Below are positions 1 to 8,953 of a DNA stretch of 41,483 bases, in pieces. The stretch is from assembly GCA_016871255.1 (NCBI GenBank), contig VFZH01000018.1:1-41483 (forward strand), in the 5' to 3' direction. The notes under the pieces were generated by a model that was not told the DNA's origin, did no database searches, and saw only the letters and a list, made by a program, of their open reading frames with translations. This DNA is from Acidimicrobiia bacterium (GTDB lineage: Bacteria > Acidobacteriota > Vicinamibacteria > Vicinamibacterales > UBA2999). Numbering within the stretch: position 1 is the first letter of the stretch; every line of letters begins with the position of its first letter. The translations under genes were made by a program, and so were the position numbers.

Positions 1-378
1 CTGCCCGGTCCCGCCGGTTCGCAGGGCGAAGGCCAGCCGCCCCAGGCGCCGCTGGCGGGCCGCAAGGGCGGCCGTGGCGGCCACGCGGCGCGCGCGTTCA
101 CCACTCCAGTCCGCGCGACGCCCGGCGCCCACCAGCGCGAAGCGTCTGCGCCGGCCTCCGGAGAGGGCCAGTGACGACACGAACACCTCGAAGGGCTTCC
201 CCGTGACCTCCCCTCGCTGCCTGGCCGCAGACACCTCGCCACCGGACGCGCCATCGAGCCCGGGCACGTCGCCGAGGTCGTCGTCCTCGAACAGCGGCAC
301 GACCAGCAGGTCCGTATCGATTGTGAGGGGATCGGACGAGCTGGTGCGAATGTTGACTGGCTGCAGAGATGTCGGCAT
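1..378 (-). CDS. pepA: Leucyl aminopeptidase, N-terminal part (cut by window edge)
   Basis: The first 126 codons of a minus-strand gene are present; the rest lies beyond base 1. The protein begins MPTSLQPVNIRTSS and runs into a stretch reading TDLLVVPLFEDDD, which resembles the N-terminal domain of M17 leucyl aminopeptidases (alpha/beta domain that precedes the two-metal catalytic domain). The later segment RRRFALVGAGRR also fits that domain (the usual strand before the helix with ALVGLG-like sequence). No catalytic residue is visible because the C-terminal domain is outside the window. ATG at 378 is the only plausible start seen; no clear Shine-Dalgarno precedes it. Family role: cytoplasmic removal of N-terminal residues from peptides. 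An unrelated protein with a similar N-terminal domain cannot be excluded from this fragment alone. Confidence 0.7.
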   Translation of the reverse strand, partial: MPTSLQPVNIRTSSSDPLTIDTDLLVVPLFEDDDLGDVPGLDGASGGEVSAARQRGEVTGKPFEVFVSSLALSGGRRRRFALVGAGRRADWSGERARRVAATAALAARQRRLGRLAFALRTGGTGQ

Positions 379-396
379 CAGGTGCGGGGTTACGGG

Positions 397-402
397 TACA
401 AT
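397..402 (+). promoter_or_regulatory. Candidate -10 (TACAAT) close to start codon
   Basis: TACAAT stands 6 nt before the ATG at 409, in the context GGTACAATGCC. There is no Shine-Dalgarno between it and the ATG. If used, transcription would begin at or next to the start codon, giving a leaderless mRNA. No convincing -35 is seen. Confidence 0.5.
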
Positions 403-408
403 GCCTTC

Positions 409-876
409 ATGTCCGGGCGGCGGCGAACGGTGACCCGCGGTTCACACTCGGTGGGCGTGCTCGCGCTGGCCACGCTGCTCGTTTCGATCTCGGAGTACGC
501 CTCTCCTGGTGCCATCGCAGCCCGCGACGACGGGGAGGGAAAACCCAGTCTATCACTCAGCGTCTCCCCGAGCCTGGCGTCCACGCCTGCGCGCATCAGC
601 GCGCGGCTCGTCGTGACCGGCGGAGCGGACGACTACGAGGAGTACTACTGCCCGGAGGTCGAATGGGACTGGGGTGACGACACCAAGTCCCGGGCGAAGA
701 GAGATTGCGACCCGTACGAGCCCGCCAAGAGCCGCATCGGCCGACGCTACACCATCCAGCACACGTACCATCGGGCCGGCCAGTTTCGCGTGACCTTCCG
801 CATGCTGCAGGGTGACCGGGTCGTCGGGCTGGCTGTCGCCAACGTCCAGATCCAGCCCGGCCTCGGACGATTCTGA
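409..876 (+). CDS. Small exported PKD-like domain protein
   Basis: About 155 residues. The ATG at 409 is preferred over the GTG at 382 because it leaves a clean signal-like N-terminus: basic residues (GRRRTVTR), then a hydrophobic run around residues 13-38 ending in small residues, then the mature part. The mature part carries a PKD-like immunoglobulin fold signature: VEWDWGDD in the middle and, near the end, a YTIQHTYHRAGQFRVTF stretch, the typical H-T-Y-x3-G-x-F/Y-x-V pattern of PKD repeats. Two cysteines (in YYCPEV and RDCDPY) could form a disulfide outside the cytoplasm. PKD domains usually mediate protein-protein or carbohydrate contacts; here it is the only domain, so no enzymatic role can be assigned. 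It stands alone, divergent from the aminopeptidase. Confidence 0.72.
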   Translation: MSGRRRTVTRGSHSVGVLALATLLVSISEYASPGAIAARDDGEGKPSLSLSVSPSLASTPARISARLVVTGGADDYEEYYCPEVEWDWGDDTKSRAKRDCDPYEPAKSRIGRRYTIQHTYHRAGQFRVTFRMLQGDRVVGLAVANVQIQPGLGRF

Positions 877-904
877 GCGTCCTCCCGCTCCCCGGTCCCT
901 GCGC

Positions 905-910
905 TAACAT
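905..910 (+). promoter_or_regulatory. Candidate -10 (TAACAT) 9 nt before GTG start
   Basis: TAACAT followed by nine bases and the GTG at 920. No Shine-Dalgarno is visible in the gap. It fits the short-leader pattern seen at several other genes of the window. Confidence 0.4.
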
Positions 911-919
911 GGCGCCACC

Positions 920-1372
920 GTGAGCGCCGACCCCACGCCATCAACGGACGCGGTCATGGCTGACGTCCGGGCCCGAGTTCGCGAGCGATTGCAGGCAGAC
1001 CTCCCGTCCCCGGCGGGAGAAGGGGGCTCCCCCGATGCCGCCGTCCTGACCGACGTCGAAGCCCTCCTGCGCCGCGCCTGCGATCGCGCCGGGTCCGGCC
1101 GCCTGCTCCTCCAGGAGTTCCTCGGTCGCCCCGATGCCTGGCGCCTGCAGCGAGCGCTCGTGGTGCAGACCCATCGGCCGGGCCTGACCGGCCGACTGCT
1201 GGTCGGCATCAAGCGCTCCGTGCTGCTGCCGCTGCTGCGGTGGCTGTTCGAGTACAGCCGCGACAACTTCGAACGCCAGCAGCGGGTAAACGAGGTTCTG
1301 TTTGCCTGCGTGCAGGAGCTGGCCACAGAGAACGCGCGGCTCAGGGCCCGGCTGCCACCCGAAAGCCGGTGA
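920..1372 (+). CDS. Unknown 150-residue protein coupled to a glycosyltransferase
   Basis: Not recognised as a named family. The GTG at 920 gives 150 residues: a polar, Arg/Glu-rich N-terminal half, a hydrophobic-amphipathic stretch in the middle (KRSVLLPLLRWLFEYSRD, about residues 97-114), and a helical, coiled-coil-like end (ERQQRVNEVL... ENARLRARL). Similar tails (DNFxRQQRVNE ... ENARLR) are, from general knowledge, common in small proteins or N-terminal extensions encoded in glycosyltransferase and methyltransferase clusters for surface polysaccharides. Its TGA overlaps the GTG of the next gene by four bases (GTGA), so the two are almost certainly translationally coupled. A role as a membrane-associated partner of the glycosyltransferase is inference only. 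Confidence 0.72.
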   Translation: MSADPTPSTDAVMADVRARVRERLQADLPSPAGEGGSPDAAVLTDVEALLRRACDRAGSGRLLLQEFLGRPDAWRLQRALVVQTHRPGLTGRLLVGIKRSVLLPLLRWLFEYSRDNFERQQRVNEVLFACVQELATENARLRARLPPESR

Positions 1373-2577
1373 CGCTCCTGCTGGTCGTTCAGCGCTACGG
1401 AGCCGACATCGCGGGCGGGTCCGAAGCGGAATGCCGCGAGTACGCCGAACGCCTCGCGGGGCGCGGCCACGACGTGACCGTGCTCACCTCCTGCGCCCGG
1501 GACTACACCACGTGGGAGAACAGCTATCCTGCAGGCACCTCCAGACTGAACGGGGTCTCGGTCGTGCGTGTCCCGGTCACGCGGCAGCGCCGCCGAAGCC
1601 GCTTCGACGATCTCACCGACCGCGCCTGGGAACCCGGGGCCCCCAGCGACCTCCAGGAGGCCTGGTTCGACGAGAACGGCCCGCACGCGCCGGCGCTCCT
1701 CGACTATCTGCGCTCCCGGGGGCCGGACTTCGACCTGGTCCTGTTCTTCACGTTCCGGTACTACCAGTCGTACTTCGGGCTCCCCCTCGTCGCCGATCGT
1801 GCGGTGCTGGTGCCGACAGCCGAAGAGGACCCGGCGATCAGGCTCGGCGTCCTCGAGGAGTTCCTGACCAAGCCCGCCGGGTTCCTCTTCAACACCCTCG
1901 AGGAGGAAGCCGTGCTCACCGAGCGCGCAGGACGTCCGTTGAGTCCGTCGGCGGTCTCCGGGTTCGGGCTCGATCCGGTTGCCGCGCCCGTGGCGCGCGG
2001 CCCGGTTGACGCGCTCGGTGTTCCCGGCGACTTCGTGCTGTGCCTCGGTCGGGTCGACCGCAACAAGGGCACCTACGCCCTGGTCGACGACTTCGAGGCA
2101 CACCTCGCGTCGGGCGGGTCGGCCACGACGCTCGTAATCGCGGGGCCGAATGCCGGCCCGCCGCTGCCCTCGCATCCCGCGGTCCGGACACTCGGATTCG
2201 TCAGCGACGACGTCCGCGCCGCACTGCTGGCGTACGCCCGGGTGCTGATCGTGCCGTCACCCTACGAGAGCCTCAGCATCGCGCTGCTGGAAGGATGGAA
2301 CCACGCCACGCCCGCGCTGGTCTACGGCAGGTGCCGGGTGCTCCGGGGACAGGTGCGACGGGCGAACGGCGGGCTGTACTACGACTCCCCGCAGGGCTTC
2401 TCCGAGGCCCTCACCTGGCTGCTCACCCACCCGCGCGAGGCGCAGGCGTTCGGCCGTCAGGGGCAGGCGTACGTGGACCGCGAGTACCGGTGGCCCCTCG
2501 TCATGGCGCGGGTCGAGGGACTGCTGGAGGAGGTCCGTCGCCGGCGTGGGCGCCCGCAGGCCATGTCTCTCGAATGA
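1369..2577 (+). CDS. Glycosyltransferase family 4 protein
   Basis: About 402 residues from the GTG at 1369, which overlaps the preceding stop (GTGA). The start is supported by the first strand, TLLLVVQRYG, followed by GGSEAECREYAERLAGRGHDVTVLT, the normal GT4 N-terminal Rossmann half for the acceptor. The C-terminal half has the donor-site features: VLCLGRVDRNKG (around residues 223-234) and PSPYESLSIALLEGW (around residues 296-310), the E-x7-E-like nucleotide-sugar signature of retaining GT4/GT-B enzymes. Likely activity is transfer of a sugar from a nucleotide donor to a glycan or lipid acceptor on the cytoplasmic face of the membrane; the exact sugar cannot be read from sequence. Coupled with the small gene at 920. 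Confidence 0.88.
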   Translation: MTLLLVVQRYGADIAGGSEAECREYAERLAGRGHDVTVLTSCARDYTTWENSYPAGTSRLNGVSVVRVPVTRQRRRSRFDDLTDRAWEPGAPSDLQEAWFDENGPHAPALLDYLRSRGPDFDLVLFFTFRYYQSYFGLPLVADRAVLVPTAEEDPAIRLGVLEEFLTKPAGFLFNTLEEEAVLTERAGRPLSPSAVSGFGLDPVAAPVARGPVDALGVPGDFVLCLGRVDRNKGTYALVDDFEAHLASGGSATTLVIAGPNAGPPLPSHPAVRTLGFVSDDVRAALLAYARVLIVPSPYESLSIALLEGWNHATPALVYGRCRVLRGQVRRANGGLYYDSPQGFSEALTWLLTHPREAQAFGRQGQAYVDREYRWPLVMARVEGLLEEVRRRRGRPQAMSLE

Positions 2578-2604
2578 GGGAGGGCGGCCGGCCCCGGAGC
2601 GCCA

Positions 2605-2610
2605 TATAGT
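2605..2610 (+). promoter_or_regulatory. Candidate -10 (TATAGT) for the VOC protein gene
   Basis: TATAGT lies 30 nt before the ATG at 2641. Unlike the leaderless-type genes in this window, this start has a purine-rich GGCGGGAGA just upstream, so a short 5' leader with a ribosome site is expected. Confidence 0.4.
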
Positions 2611-2640
2611 GAGCGATGAATCCACGGCGGGAGACCGACC

Positions 2641-3633
2641 ATGAGGCCACCCACGACCATCGGGCTGGCGGCGGCCCTCGCCGGCCTGCTCTGGGCCGGC
2701 ACACCGCTCCGGAGCCAGGGCGAGGCGGTCATCGGCACGGGGCCCATTTCGCACATTGCCGTCTCGGTCCGTGACGTGGACGTGACCGCGACGCACTTCT
2801 CGGAGGTCTTCGACCTCCCCGTCCCGAAGATCAACAACAACAACCGGCTGGCACAGCCCGACGGCTCGGAGCCGGCCGTGGCCAGGACGGCGACGTTCCA
2901 CCTGCCGAACTTCCTCATCGAAGTCCAGCAACCGGCCACCACGTTCGGTCCGATCCACGACCAGGTCGAGCAGTACGGCCAGTCGGTCCACCACATCTCG
3001 TTTGGTGTCGCCGCCAACTACCCTGCCATGCGGGATCGCCTGATCGCGAAGGGCGGCACCTGGCGCGGCGGTACCGCCGAGACCACCTGGGCGTACGTGG
3101 ACCTCCGACCTTCCCTCGGTGTGACCTTCGAACCGATCGCGAGGGCCATCTTCGATCGCCTGGACGCGAATACGACGCGGGCCGAGCCGGCCGACACGCT
3201 GGGAACGCAGAAAGTCACACGCGTGGGCATCGTCGTTCGAGACATCGTGGCGGCGTCAGCGGCCTACGGCGACATCCTCGGCGTGCGCGTGCCCCCCGCC
3301 AGGTCCGTGACGGGACTCCAGTACCCGGAGGGATCGACGTCCAGCCGGACGGCCTCGATCAGGACCACCAGCTGGACGCACGACAACGGCGTGGCCATCG
3401 AGCTGATCGAGCCGGTCGGGGGGCCGAGCCCCTGGAGCAGGGCGCTCGATCGCAAGAAGGGCAATGCCGTCCACCATCTCACGTTCGATGTCGGATCCCG
3501 GCTCTCCGCGCTGATCTCCCGCCTGCAGGCGAAGGGCGGGACCTGGACGTACGGCGGCCCAGGGGGGGCCACGGCCTACATCGACTTCACCGAGACGCTG
3601 GGGTTCGTGGTTGATCTGACGGGCACGCGCTGA
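2641..3633 (+). CDS. Exported protein with two VOC (glyoxalase-fold) domains
   Basis: 330 residues. A signal peptide covers about residues 1-27 (hydrophobic GLAAALAGLLWAG, then TPLRSQGEA). Two VOC/glyoxalase-like modules follow. The first starts at ISHIAVSVRDVD (about residue 38) and includes VHHISFGV and AYVDLRPSLGVTFE; the second starts at VTRVGIVVRDIVAAS (about residue 193) and includes VHHLTFDV and TAYIDFTETLGFVVDL. The paired H (IAV ... VHH) and E/D end positions are the usual metal-ligand places, but the second module has V-x-I in place of H-x-A at its first ligand strand, so its metal site may be incomplete. Related folds serve as dioxygenases, lyases or binding proteins; the substrate is unknown. 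Export is unusual for VOC proteins but recurs in Acidobacteriota. Confidence 0.82.
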   Translation: MRPPTTIGLAAALAGLLWAGTPLRSQGEAVIGTGPISHIAVSVRDVDVTATHFSEVFDLPVPKINNNNRLAQPDGSEPAVARTATFHLPNFLIEVQQPATTFGPIHDQVEQYGQSVHHISFGVAANYPAMRDRLIAKGGTWRGGTAETTWAYVDLRPSLGVTFEPIARAIFDRLDANTTRAEPADTLGTQKVTRVGIVVRDIVAASAAYGDILGVRVPPARSVTGLQYPEGSTSSRTASIRTTSWTHDNGVAIELIEPVGGPSPWSRALDRKKGNAVHHLTFDVGSRLSALISRLQAKGGTWTYGGPGGATAYIDFTETLGFVVDLTGTR

Positions 3634-3643
3634 CGGCGGGGCG

Positions 3644-4840
3644 CTACGGCTTCGGGACGTCGATCACCATCGCGATCCCCATCCCGCCGCCGATGCAGAG
3701 GGACGCGACGCCGAGCCCGCCGCCCTGCGCCCGCAGCGCGTAGATGAGGGTCGTCAGGACGCGGGCGCCGCTGGCGCCGATCGGATGGCCCAGCGCGATG
3801 GCGCCACCTCGCACGTTGACTCGTGCCGGATCCAGCGTCAGCTCTCGGACGACCGCAAGCGACTGGGACGCGAACGCCTCGTTCAGTTCGAACAGATCCA
3901 CGTCGGAGACTCCGCGGCCGGCGCGCTCGAGCGCGAGCCTCACCGCCGGCACGGGACCGATCCCCATCACGCGGGGCTCCACGCCGGCGACGGCGTAGGA
4001 CAGGATCGACGCGACGGGCGCCCGGCCCGCGCTCCGGGCCCGCTCTGCCGACGTGACGACCAGGGCTGCGGCGCCGTCGTTGATCCCCGACGCGTTCCCC
4101 GCCGTCACGCTGCCCTCGGGCGTGAACGCCGGCCGGAGGGACGCCAGCTTCTCGGAGGTGGTGCCGGCCCGCGGGTGCTCGTCCACCTCGAAGGGCAGCG
4201 GTTCACCCCTGCGCCGGGGCACTGGCACCGCCACGATCTCGTCCCGGAAGTGCCCGGCATCGATGGCCGCCACCGCGCGCCGCTGACTCTCGGCCGCGAA
4301 GGCGTCCTGGTCGTCCCGGCTGATGCCGAAGCGCGTGGCCACCTCCTCCGCCGTGACTCCCATATGGCAGCTCTCGATGGCACAGGTGAGACCTTCCGCG
4401 ATCATCGAGTCGGTGACCTCGGCGTGTCCCATGCGGTAGCCCCAGCGCGCCCCCTTGAGCACGTAGGGAGCGTTGCTCATGGACTCGGTGCCGCCGGCCA
4501 CGACCACGTCCACGTAGCCGGATCGGATCGCTTCCACCGCGTGCACGACGGCCTGCAGACCCGAGCCGCACACGCGATTCACCGTCTCCGCAGGCACGGT
4601 GTGCGGCACACCTGCCGCGATCGCCGCCTGGCGGGCGACGTTCATGCCCGAGCCGGCCTGGAGCACGCAGCCGAGGATGACGTCGCCGGCCTCTGCCGGT
4701 GACGTGCCGGACCGGCTCAGCGCTTCCCGTACGACCACGGCGCCCAGATCGGCGGCGGACAGGTCCTTCAGCGAGCCGCCGAATCCGCCAATGGCCGTAC
4801 GACAGGCGGACAGGATCACGGCGAGCGGGCGGTCGGGCAT
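3644..4840 (-). CDS. Acetyl-CoA C-acyltransferase (thiolase)
   Basis: 398 residues, full length for the family. Condenses two acetyl-CoA to acetoacetyl-CoA or, in reverse, cleaves 3-ketoacyl-CoA. Catalytic residues are in place: nucleophilic Cys91 in [11 protein letters not shown], His352 in GHPIGASG, and Cys382 in SLCIGGGMG. The segment NEAFASQ is also conserved. Start ATG at 4840 is supported by a strong Shine-Dalgarno (GAGGAG) a few bases upstream. It is divergent from the acyl-CoA ligase at 5037 and the two may act together on short acyl-CoAs; that pairing is inference. The sequence alone does not separate a biosynthetic (AtoB/PhaA) from a degradative role. Confidence 0.93.
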   Translation of the reverse strand: MPDRPLAVILSACRTAIGGFGGSLKDLSAADLGAVVVREALSRSGTSPAEAGDVILGCVLQAGSGMNVARQAAIAAGVPHTVPAETVNRVCGSGLQAVVHAVEAIRSGYVDVVVAGGTESMSNAPYVLKGARWGYRMGHAEVTDSMIAEGLTCAIESCHMGVTAEEVATRFGISRDDQDAFAAESQRRAVAAIDAGHFRDEIVAVPVPRRRGEPLPFEVDEHPRAGTTSEKLASLRPAFTPEGSVTAGNASGINDGAAALVVTSAERARSAGRAPVASILSYAVAGVEPRVMGIGPVPAVRLALERAGRGVSDVDLFELNEAFASQSLAVVRELTLDPARVNVRGGAIALGHPIGASGARVLTTLIYALRAQGGGLGVASLCIGGGMGIAMVIDVPKP

Positions 4841-5036
4841 CAGATCTCCTCGGAAGGCTGTTTCAACTGAATGGGATGTGCCCGGGGGCGCATCGAGCGC
4901 CAGGGGCCATCATTATTCCATACCCTCACCGGAGCCCGCGACCGAGCGACGGCGGCCCCACACCGCAGGTGCGCACCGCGGAGCCGCACCGTTCACAAGC
5001 GTGCACGTGATCCGGATCCGAGCGACAATCGCGGGC

Positions 5037-6998
5037 GTGACTCCGGTTCTTGGCGGCTCAATCGAGTGGCGCCCGTCCCGGGACCAGGCGGAGGGCAGTC
5101 GCCTCTGGTCGTTCATTCAGCGGCACGGACTGCGCGACCTCGACGAGCTGCACCGCAGGTCGGTATCGGACCCGGAGTGGTTCTGGGGAGCGGTGATCGA
5201 GGAGCTCGGGCTCGAGTTCTACGAGCCCATGTCACGCGTCCTGGACACCTCCCGGGGTGTGCCCTGGGCCACCTGGTGCGTGGGCGGCTCGCTCAACATC
5301 GCACACGGCTGTCTGGATCGCTGGGTCGCCACGCCGCTGGCTCGCAAGCCCGCGCTCCGCTGGGAGGGCGAAGAGGGCCGCGTGCGCACCCTCACCTACG
5401 CTGAACTGCTGCGCGACGTGGCTCGCTGCGCCAACGGTCTCCGCGATCTCGGCATTCGCAGGGGCGACCGCGTGGCCGTGTTCATGCCGATGTGCCCGCA
5501 GCTCGCCGTCGCCTTCTTCGCCGTCATCCGCATCGGCGGCGTGGTGCTGCCGCTGTTTTCCGGGTACGGCGCGGACGCCGTGGCCCAGCGTCTGAACGAC
5601 GCGGCCGCGCGGGTGCTGGTCACCGCCGACGGCTTCCTCCGGCGGGGGCGCAGGGTCGACATGAAGCGGGTGGCGGACGAAGCCGTGAGCCTGGCTCCGG
5701 GCGTGGAGCGCGTGGTCGTCGCCCCGCGCCTGGCGGACGAGCCGCCGGCGGCATCCGATCGCGAGGTGGCATGGTCCGCGCTGCTGGCTGGCCGGGCGGA
5801 CACGTGTGAGCCGGAACACACGGACGCCGAAGACCCGCTCATGCTCATCTACACCTCCGGGACGAGCGGCCGCCCGAAGGGTGCGGTACATACGCACTGC
5901 GGCTTTCCCGTCAAGACGGCCCAGGACATGCTTCACGGTTTCGACGTGCGCAGCAGCGATACCGTGTACTGGGTGACCGACATGGGATGGATGATGGGCC
6001 CGTGGCTCCTGCTGGGGTCCACGCTGCTTGGCGCCACCACGGCTCTGTACGACGGCGCACTCGATCACCCGGGCCCGGATCGGCTCTGGGCTTTCTGCGA
6101 GCGGCACGGCGTGAGCGTGCTCGGCGTCTCGCCGACGCTCGTCAGGAGCCTGATGCCGCACGGTGACGGTCCCGTCCGCGCCCACGACCTGACGGCGCTG
6201 CGGATGTTCGGCTCCACCGGCGAGCCCTGGGATCCGGACTCCTGGCACTGGCTCTTTCGCACCGTCGGCGGGAGCCGGCTGCCGATCATCAACTACTCGG
6301 GCGGCACCGAGGTCTCGGGAGGACTGCTCGTCGGCAACTGGCTGTCTCCCATCAAGCCGTGTTCCTTTGCGGGTCCCCCACCCGGCATCGATGCCGCCGT
6401 CGTGGACGAATCGGGCCGGCCCCTAGAGGGCGAGGTCGGCGAACTGGTCGTGCGTGCGCCCTGGATCGGGATGACGCGCGGCTTCTGGCAGGATCCCGAG
6501 CGCTACCTGCAGACCTACTGGTCCCGTTTCCCCGACACGTGGGTACACGGCGACTGGGCGGTGATCGACGAGGACGGGGCCTGGTTCATCCTCGGCCGCT
6601 CCGACGACACGATCAAGGTGGCCGGCAAACGGCTCGGCCCCGCCGAAGTGGAGTCGGTGCTGCTGGAACACCCGGCCGTCGTGCAGGCGCTCGCCTTCGG
6701 CGTGCCCGATCCGCTGAAAGGACAGACCGTCGTCTGCCTGTGCGTGACGCGCGACCCGGACGCCGCTCCCGGTGATCTCTCACGCGAGCTGGCGTCGCTC
6801 GTGGCCGATCGCCTGGGCAAGCCGCTGCGTCCGAAAGTGGTGGCGATCGTGCGGGATCTGCCGCGCACCCGCAACGGCAAGATCATGCGCCGCGTCGCCC
6901 GGGCCGCCTTCCTGGGCGACTCCGTCGGCGACGTCACGGCGCTCGAGAACGCCGACGTCGTGGCCGAGATCAGCGCGGCCGGACAGGCCGGGCGCTGA
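5037..6998 (+). CDS. AMP-forming acyl-CoA ligase, acetyl-CoA synthetase-like
   Basis: 653 residues from the GTG at 5037; an in-frame GTG at 5001 is an alternative. Makes an acyl-adenylate from a carboxylic acid and ATP, then the CoA thioester. Seen in order: an acetyl-CoA-synthetase-type N-terminal region (SRVLDTSRGVPWATWCVGG and SLNIAHGCLDRW), the ATP loop YTSGTSGRPKGAVHTH starting near residue 272, the GGTEVSGG adenine-site motif, GDWAVIDEDGAWFILGRSDD, and the C-terminal NGKIMRR with the catalytic Lys at about residue 615, a typical site of inhibitory acetylation in this family. Size and the N-terminal cap resemble AcsA-like enzymes, but key differences from canonical Acs (for example the SGGTE core) make propionate or another short acid possible. 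Ends 3 bp from the convergent tyrA. Confidence 0.88.
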   Translation: MTPVLGGSIEWRPSRDQAEGSRLWSFIQRHGLRDLDELHRRSVSDPEWFWGAVIEELGLEFYEPMSRVLDTSRGVPWATWCVGGSLNIAHGCLDRWVATPLARKPALRWEGEEGRVRTLTYAELLRDVARCANGLRDLGIRRGDRVAVFMPMCPQLAVAFFAVIRIGGVVLPLFSGYGADAVAQRLNDAAARVLVTADGFLRRGRRVDMKRVADEAVSLAPGVERVVVAPRLADEPPAASDREVAWSALLAGRADTCEPEHTDAEDPLMLIYTSGTSGRPKGAVHTHCGFPVKTAQDMLHGFDVRSSDTVYWVTDMGWMMGPWLLLGSTLLGATTALYDGALDHPGPDRLWAFCERHGVSVLGVSPTLVRSLMPHGDGPVRAHDLTALRMFGSTGEPWDPDSWHWLFRTVGGSRLPIINYSGGTEVSGGLLVGNWLSPIKPCSFAGPPPGIDAAVVDESGRPLEGEVGELVVRAPWIGMTRGFWQDPERYLQTYWSRFPDTWVHGDWAVIDEDGAWFILGRSDDTIKVAGKRLGPAEVESVLLEHPAVVQALAFGVPDPLKGQTVVCLCVTRDPDAAPGDLSRELASLVADRLGKPLRPKVVAIVRDLPRTRNGKIMRRVARAAFLGDSVGDVTALENADVVAEISAAGQAGR

Positions 6999-7001
6999 GC
7001 G

Positions 7002-7898
7002 TCAGGATCGGTCCCGCGTCAGGACGTCGCGCCAGTGCGCGGCCTCGCCGAACGTGTCGGTGAGGCTGTCGCCGCGCGGCAGGTCCGCCCGCAGCGCTCG
7101 AAGCCGCTCGATCAGCTCGTCGAGCGCCCTGCCGATCTCGTCGCCATTGGTGGCCGTGATGTCCCGCCAGACGTCCGGAGGGCTCGAAGCCAGGCGCGTC
7201 GTGTCCACGAGTCCGCGGCCGGCGAGGCCCAGGCCGGATACACCCGCTTCGTTGCCCACGATCGCCATCAGCGCGCTGGCGGTCAACTGGGGCAGGTGGC
7301 TGAGGTACGCGAGCAGGCGGTCGTGCGCCACCGGCTCGAGCGTGCAGGGGCGCGCGCCCAGGCCGCGGGCGAACGCGTACAGACGCTCCACCGCGGCGCC
7401 GGGTGCCTCGCCGCGGGGGGTGAAGATCCAGGGGCGATCCCGGAAGAGATCGGGCCTGGCATGAGCGAGCCCCCCGCGTGCGGCCCCGGCCAGCGGATGG
7501 CCTCCCACGAACGTGAGCCGGGCCGGCAGATCGCCGGCTGCCTCGACGATGTCCCGCTTCGTGCTGCCGACGTCGGTGACGACCGCCGTACCGGTGATGC
7601 AGTCGGCGAGCGACGCGAGGATCGAGATGTTCTCGCGCACCGGGGCGGCCAGCACGACGAGATCCGCCTCGGCCGCGACGATCGGGTCGTCGGCCGCCAC
7701 GTCGATCGCGTGCCGGACCATCGCCTGCTCCAGCACGTCCCTGGTGTCGACGGCGATGACCAGGGCGCGGGGCCAGACCTCCCGCGCCGCCAGCGCGATC
7801 GACCCCCCGATCAGCCCGAGCCCGATGACGGCGACCTTCTCGAAGACCGGAGGCGCCAGGTGGTCGCCCGCCTGGATGACGGGGAGGGATCGGGACAC
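7002..7898 (-). CDS. tyrA: Prephenate dehydrogenase
   Basis: 298 residues. Oxidatively decarboxylates prephenate to 4-hydroxyphenylpyruvate, the Tyr-branch step. The NAD(P)-binding loop GLGLIGGS is at residues 26-33; GGHPLAG and the C-terminal helical region (LSHLPQLTASAL) fit TyrA. There is no ACT domain and no fused chorismate mutase; the mutase is the separate gene at 8954. It is the last gene of the aromatic supraoperon, starting 7 nt after the DAHP synthase stop. An arogenate-specific enzyme is possible, since substrate and cofactor preference depend on residues I cannot judge reliably. Confidence 0.92.
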   Translation of the reverse strand: MSRSLPVIQAGDHLAPPVFEKVAVIGLGLIGGSIALAAREVWPRALVIAVDTRDVLEQAMVRHAIDVAADDPIVAAEADLVVLAAPVRENISILASLADCITGTAVVTDVGSTKRDIVEAAGDLPARLTFVGGHPLAGAARGGLAHARPDLFRDRPWIFTPRGEAPGAAVERLYAFARGLGARPCTLEPVAHDRLLAYLSHLPQLTASALMAIVGNEAGVSGLGLAGRGLVDTTRLASSPPDVWRDITATNGDEIGRALDELIERLRALRADLPRGDSLTDTFGEAAHWRDVLTRDRS

Positions 7899-7905
7899 GG
7901 GTGGA

Positions 7906-8949
7906 TCAGGCCCAGCCCCGTCGCGCCACCGGCTCGAGGCAGATGCTGCGGCCGATGGCCGGCGCGATGATCCGGAGCTCGGCCATCAGCCGCTCGAACT
8001 GCGCCGGGAACATCGACTGCGCGCCATCACTTAGCGCCCGGTCCGGATCGTTGTGGACCTCGATCAGCAGCCCGTCCGCGTCCGCCGCCACCGCCGCGCG
8101 CGCCATCGGCGCCACCATGTCCCGGCGCCCCGCACCGTGGCTCGGATCGGCCACGACCGGAAGGTGACTGAGCTTCTTGACCACCGGAATCGCCGAGATA
8201 TCGAACGTGTTGCGCGTAGCGGTCTCGAACGTCCGGATGCCCCGCTCGCAGAGGATCACGCCGTTGTTGCCGCCCGACAGGATGTACTCGGCGGACATCA
8301 GCCACTCCTCGATGGTGGCCGACAGACCGCGCTTGAGGAGCACCGGCTTCTGCTGGTGTCCCAGTTCGCGGAGGAGGGTGAAGTTCTGCATGTTGCGGGC
8401 GCCGACCTGGAAGATGTCGCAGTAGCGCGCGATCAGGTCGATCTGGCTCACATCCATGACCTCGGAGATGAGCTTCAGCCCGTGCGCGTTCGCCGCATCG
8501 CGGAGCATGCGGAGCCCCACCTCGCCGAGGCCCTGGAAGCTGTAGGGCGAGCTCCGCGGCTTGAAGGCTCCCCCGCGCAGCACCTTCGCCCCCGCGCGCT
8601 TCACGGCAGCCGCGCTGGCGTCAACCTGTTCCTCGGTTTCCGCCGAGCAGGGGCCCGCCATCACGATGACCTCGTCCCCGCCGATCCGGACATCGTCAAT
8701 CGTGACGACCGTGTCGTTCGGCTTGAAGGTGCGCCCCGCAAGCTTGTACGGCTCGCTGATCCGGACGACCTCCTTCACGCCGTCCAGGATCTGGATCAGC
8801 GCCGAGTCGATCTTGTTCGGGCCCACCACACCCAGCACCGTCCGGCTCGCACCGGACGACCGGTGCACGTCCATCCCCAGGTCGACGAGGCGTTCGATCA
8901 CCGCCTCAATCTGCTCTTCCGAAGCCCGTTCCTGCATCACCACAACCAT
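7906..8949 (-). CDS. aroF: 3-deoxy-7-phosphoheptulonate synthase (DAHP synthase, type I-beta)
   Basis: 347 residues. Condenses phosphoenolpyruvate with erythrose 4-phosphate, the first step of the shikimate pathway. An N-terminal ferredoxin-like regulatory domain of about 70 residues ([13 protein letters not shown]... TVLGVVG) precedes the TIM barrel, as in the Thermotoga-type enzymes. Core motifs: [21 protein letters not shown], and [12 protein letters not shown]. The N-terminal domain of this type typically confers Tyr/Phe (or related) feedback control. It follows the chorismate mutase by 4 nt; in several bacteria these two proteins form a complex, and the adjacency here makes the same worth considering. 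Long residue numbering is consistent with a full-length gene. Confidence 0.95.
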   Translation of the reverse strand: MVVVMQERASEEQIEAVIERLVDLGMDVHRSSGASRTVLGVVGPNKIDSALIQILDGVKEVVRISEPYKLAGRTFKPNDTVVTIDDVRIGGDEVIVMAGPCSAETEEQVDASAAAVKRAGAKVLRGGAFKPRSSPYSFQGLGEVGLRMLRDAANAHGLKLISEVMDVSQIDLIARYCDIFQVGARNMQNFTLLRELGHQQKPVLLKRGLSATIEEWLMSAEYILSGGNNGVILCERGIRTFETATRNTFDISAIPVVKKLSHLPVVADPSHGAGRRDMVAPMARAAVAADADGLLIEVHNDPDRALSDGAQSMFPAQFERLMAELRIIAPAIGRSICLEPVARRGWA

Positions 8950-8953
8950 GCTG

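Noticed and set aside
904-2175. Long open frame on the minus strand opposite the glycosyltransferase
   Set aside because: Arises from high GC and strong third-position bias; the plus-strand gene has clear GT4 motifs and coupled start.
5001-5036. Upstream GTG (5001) as start of the acyl-CoA ligase
   Set aside because: Adds 12 residues without domain support; kept only as an alternative to 5037.
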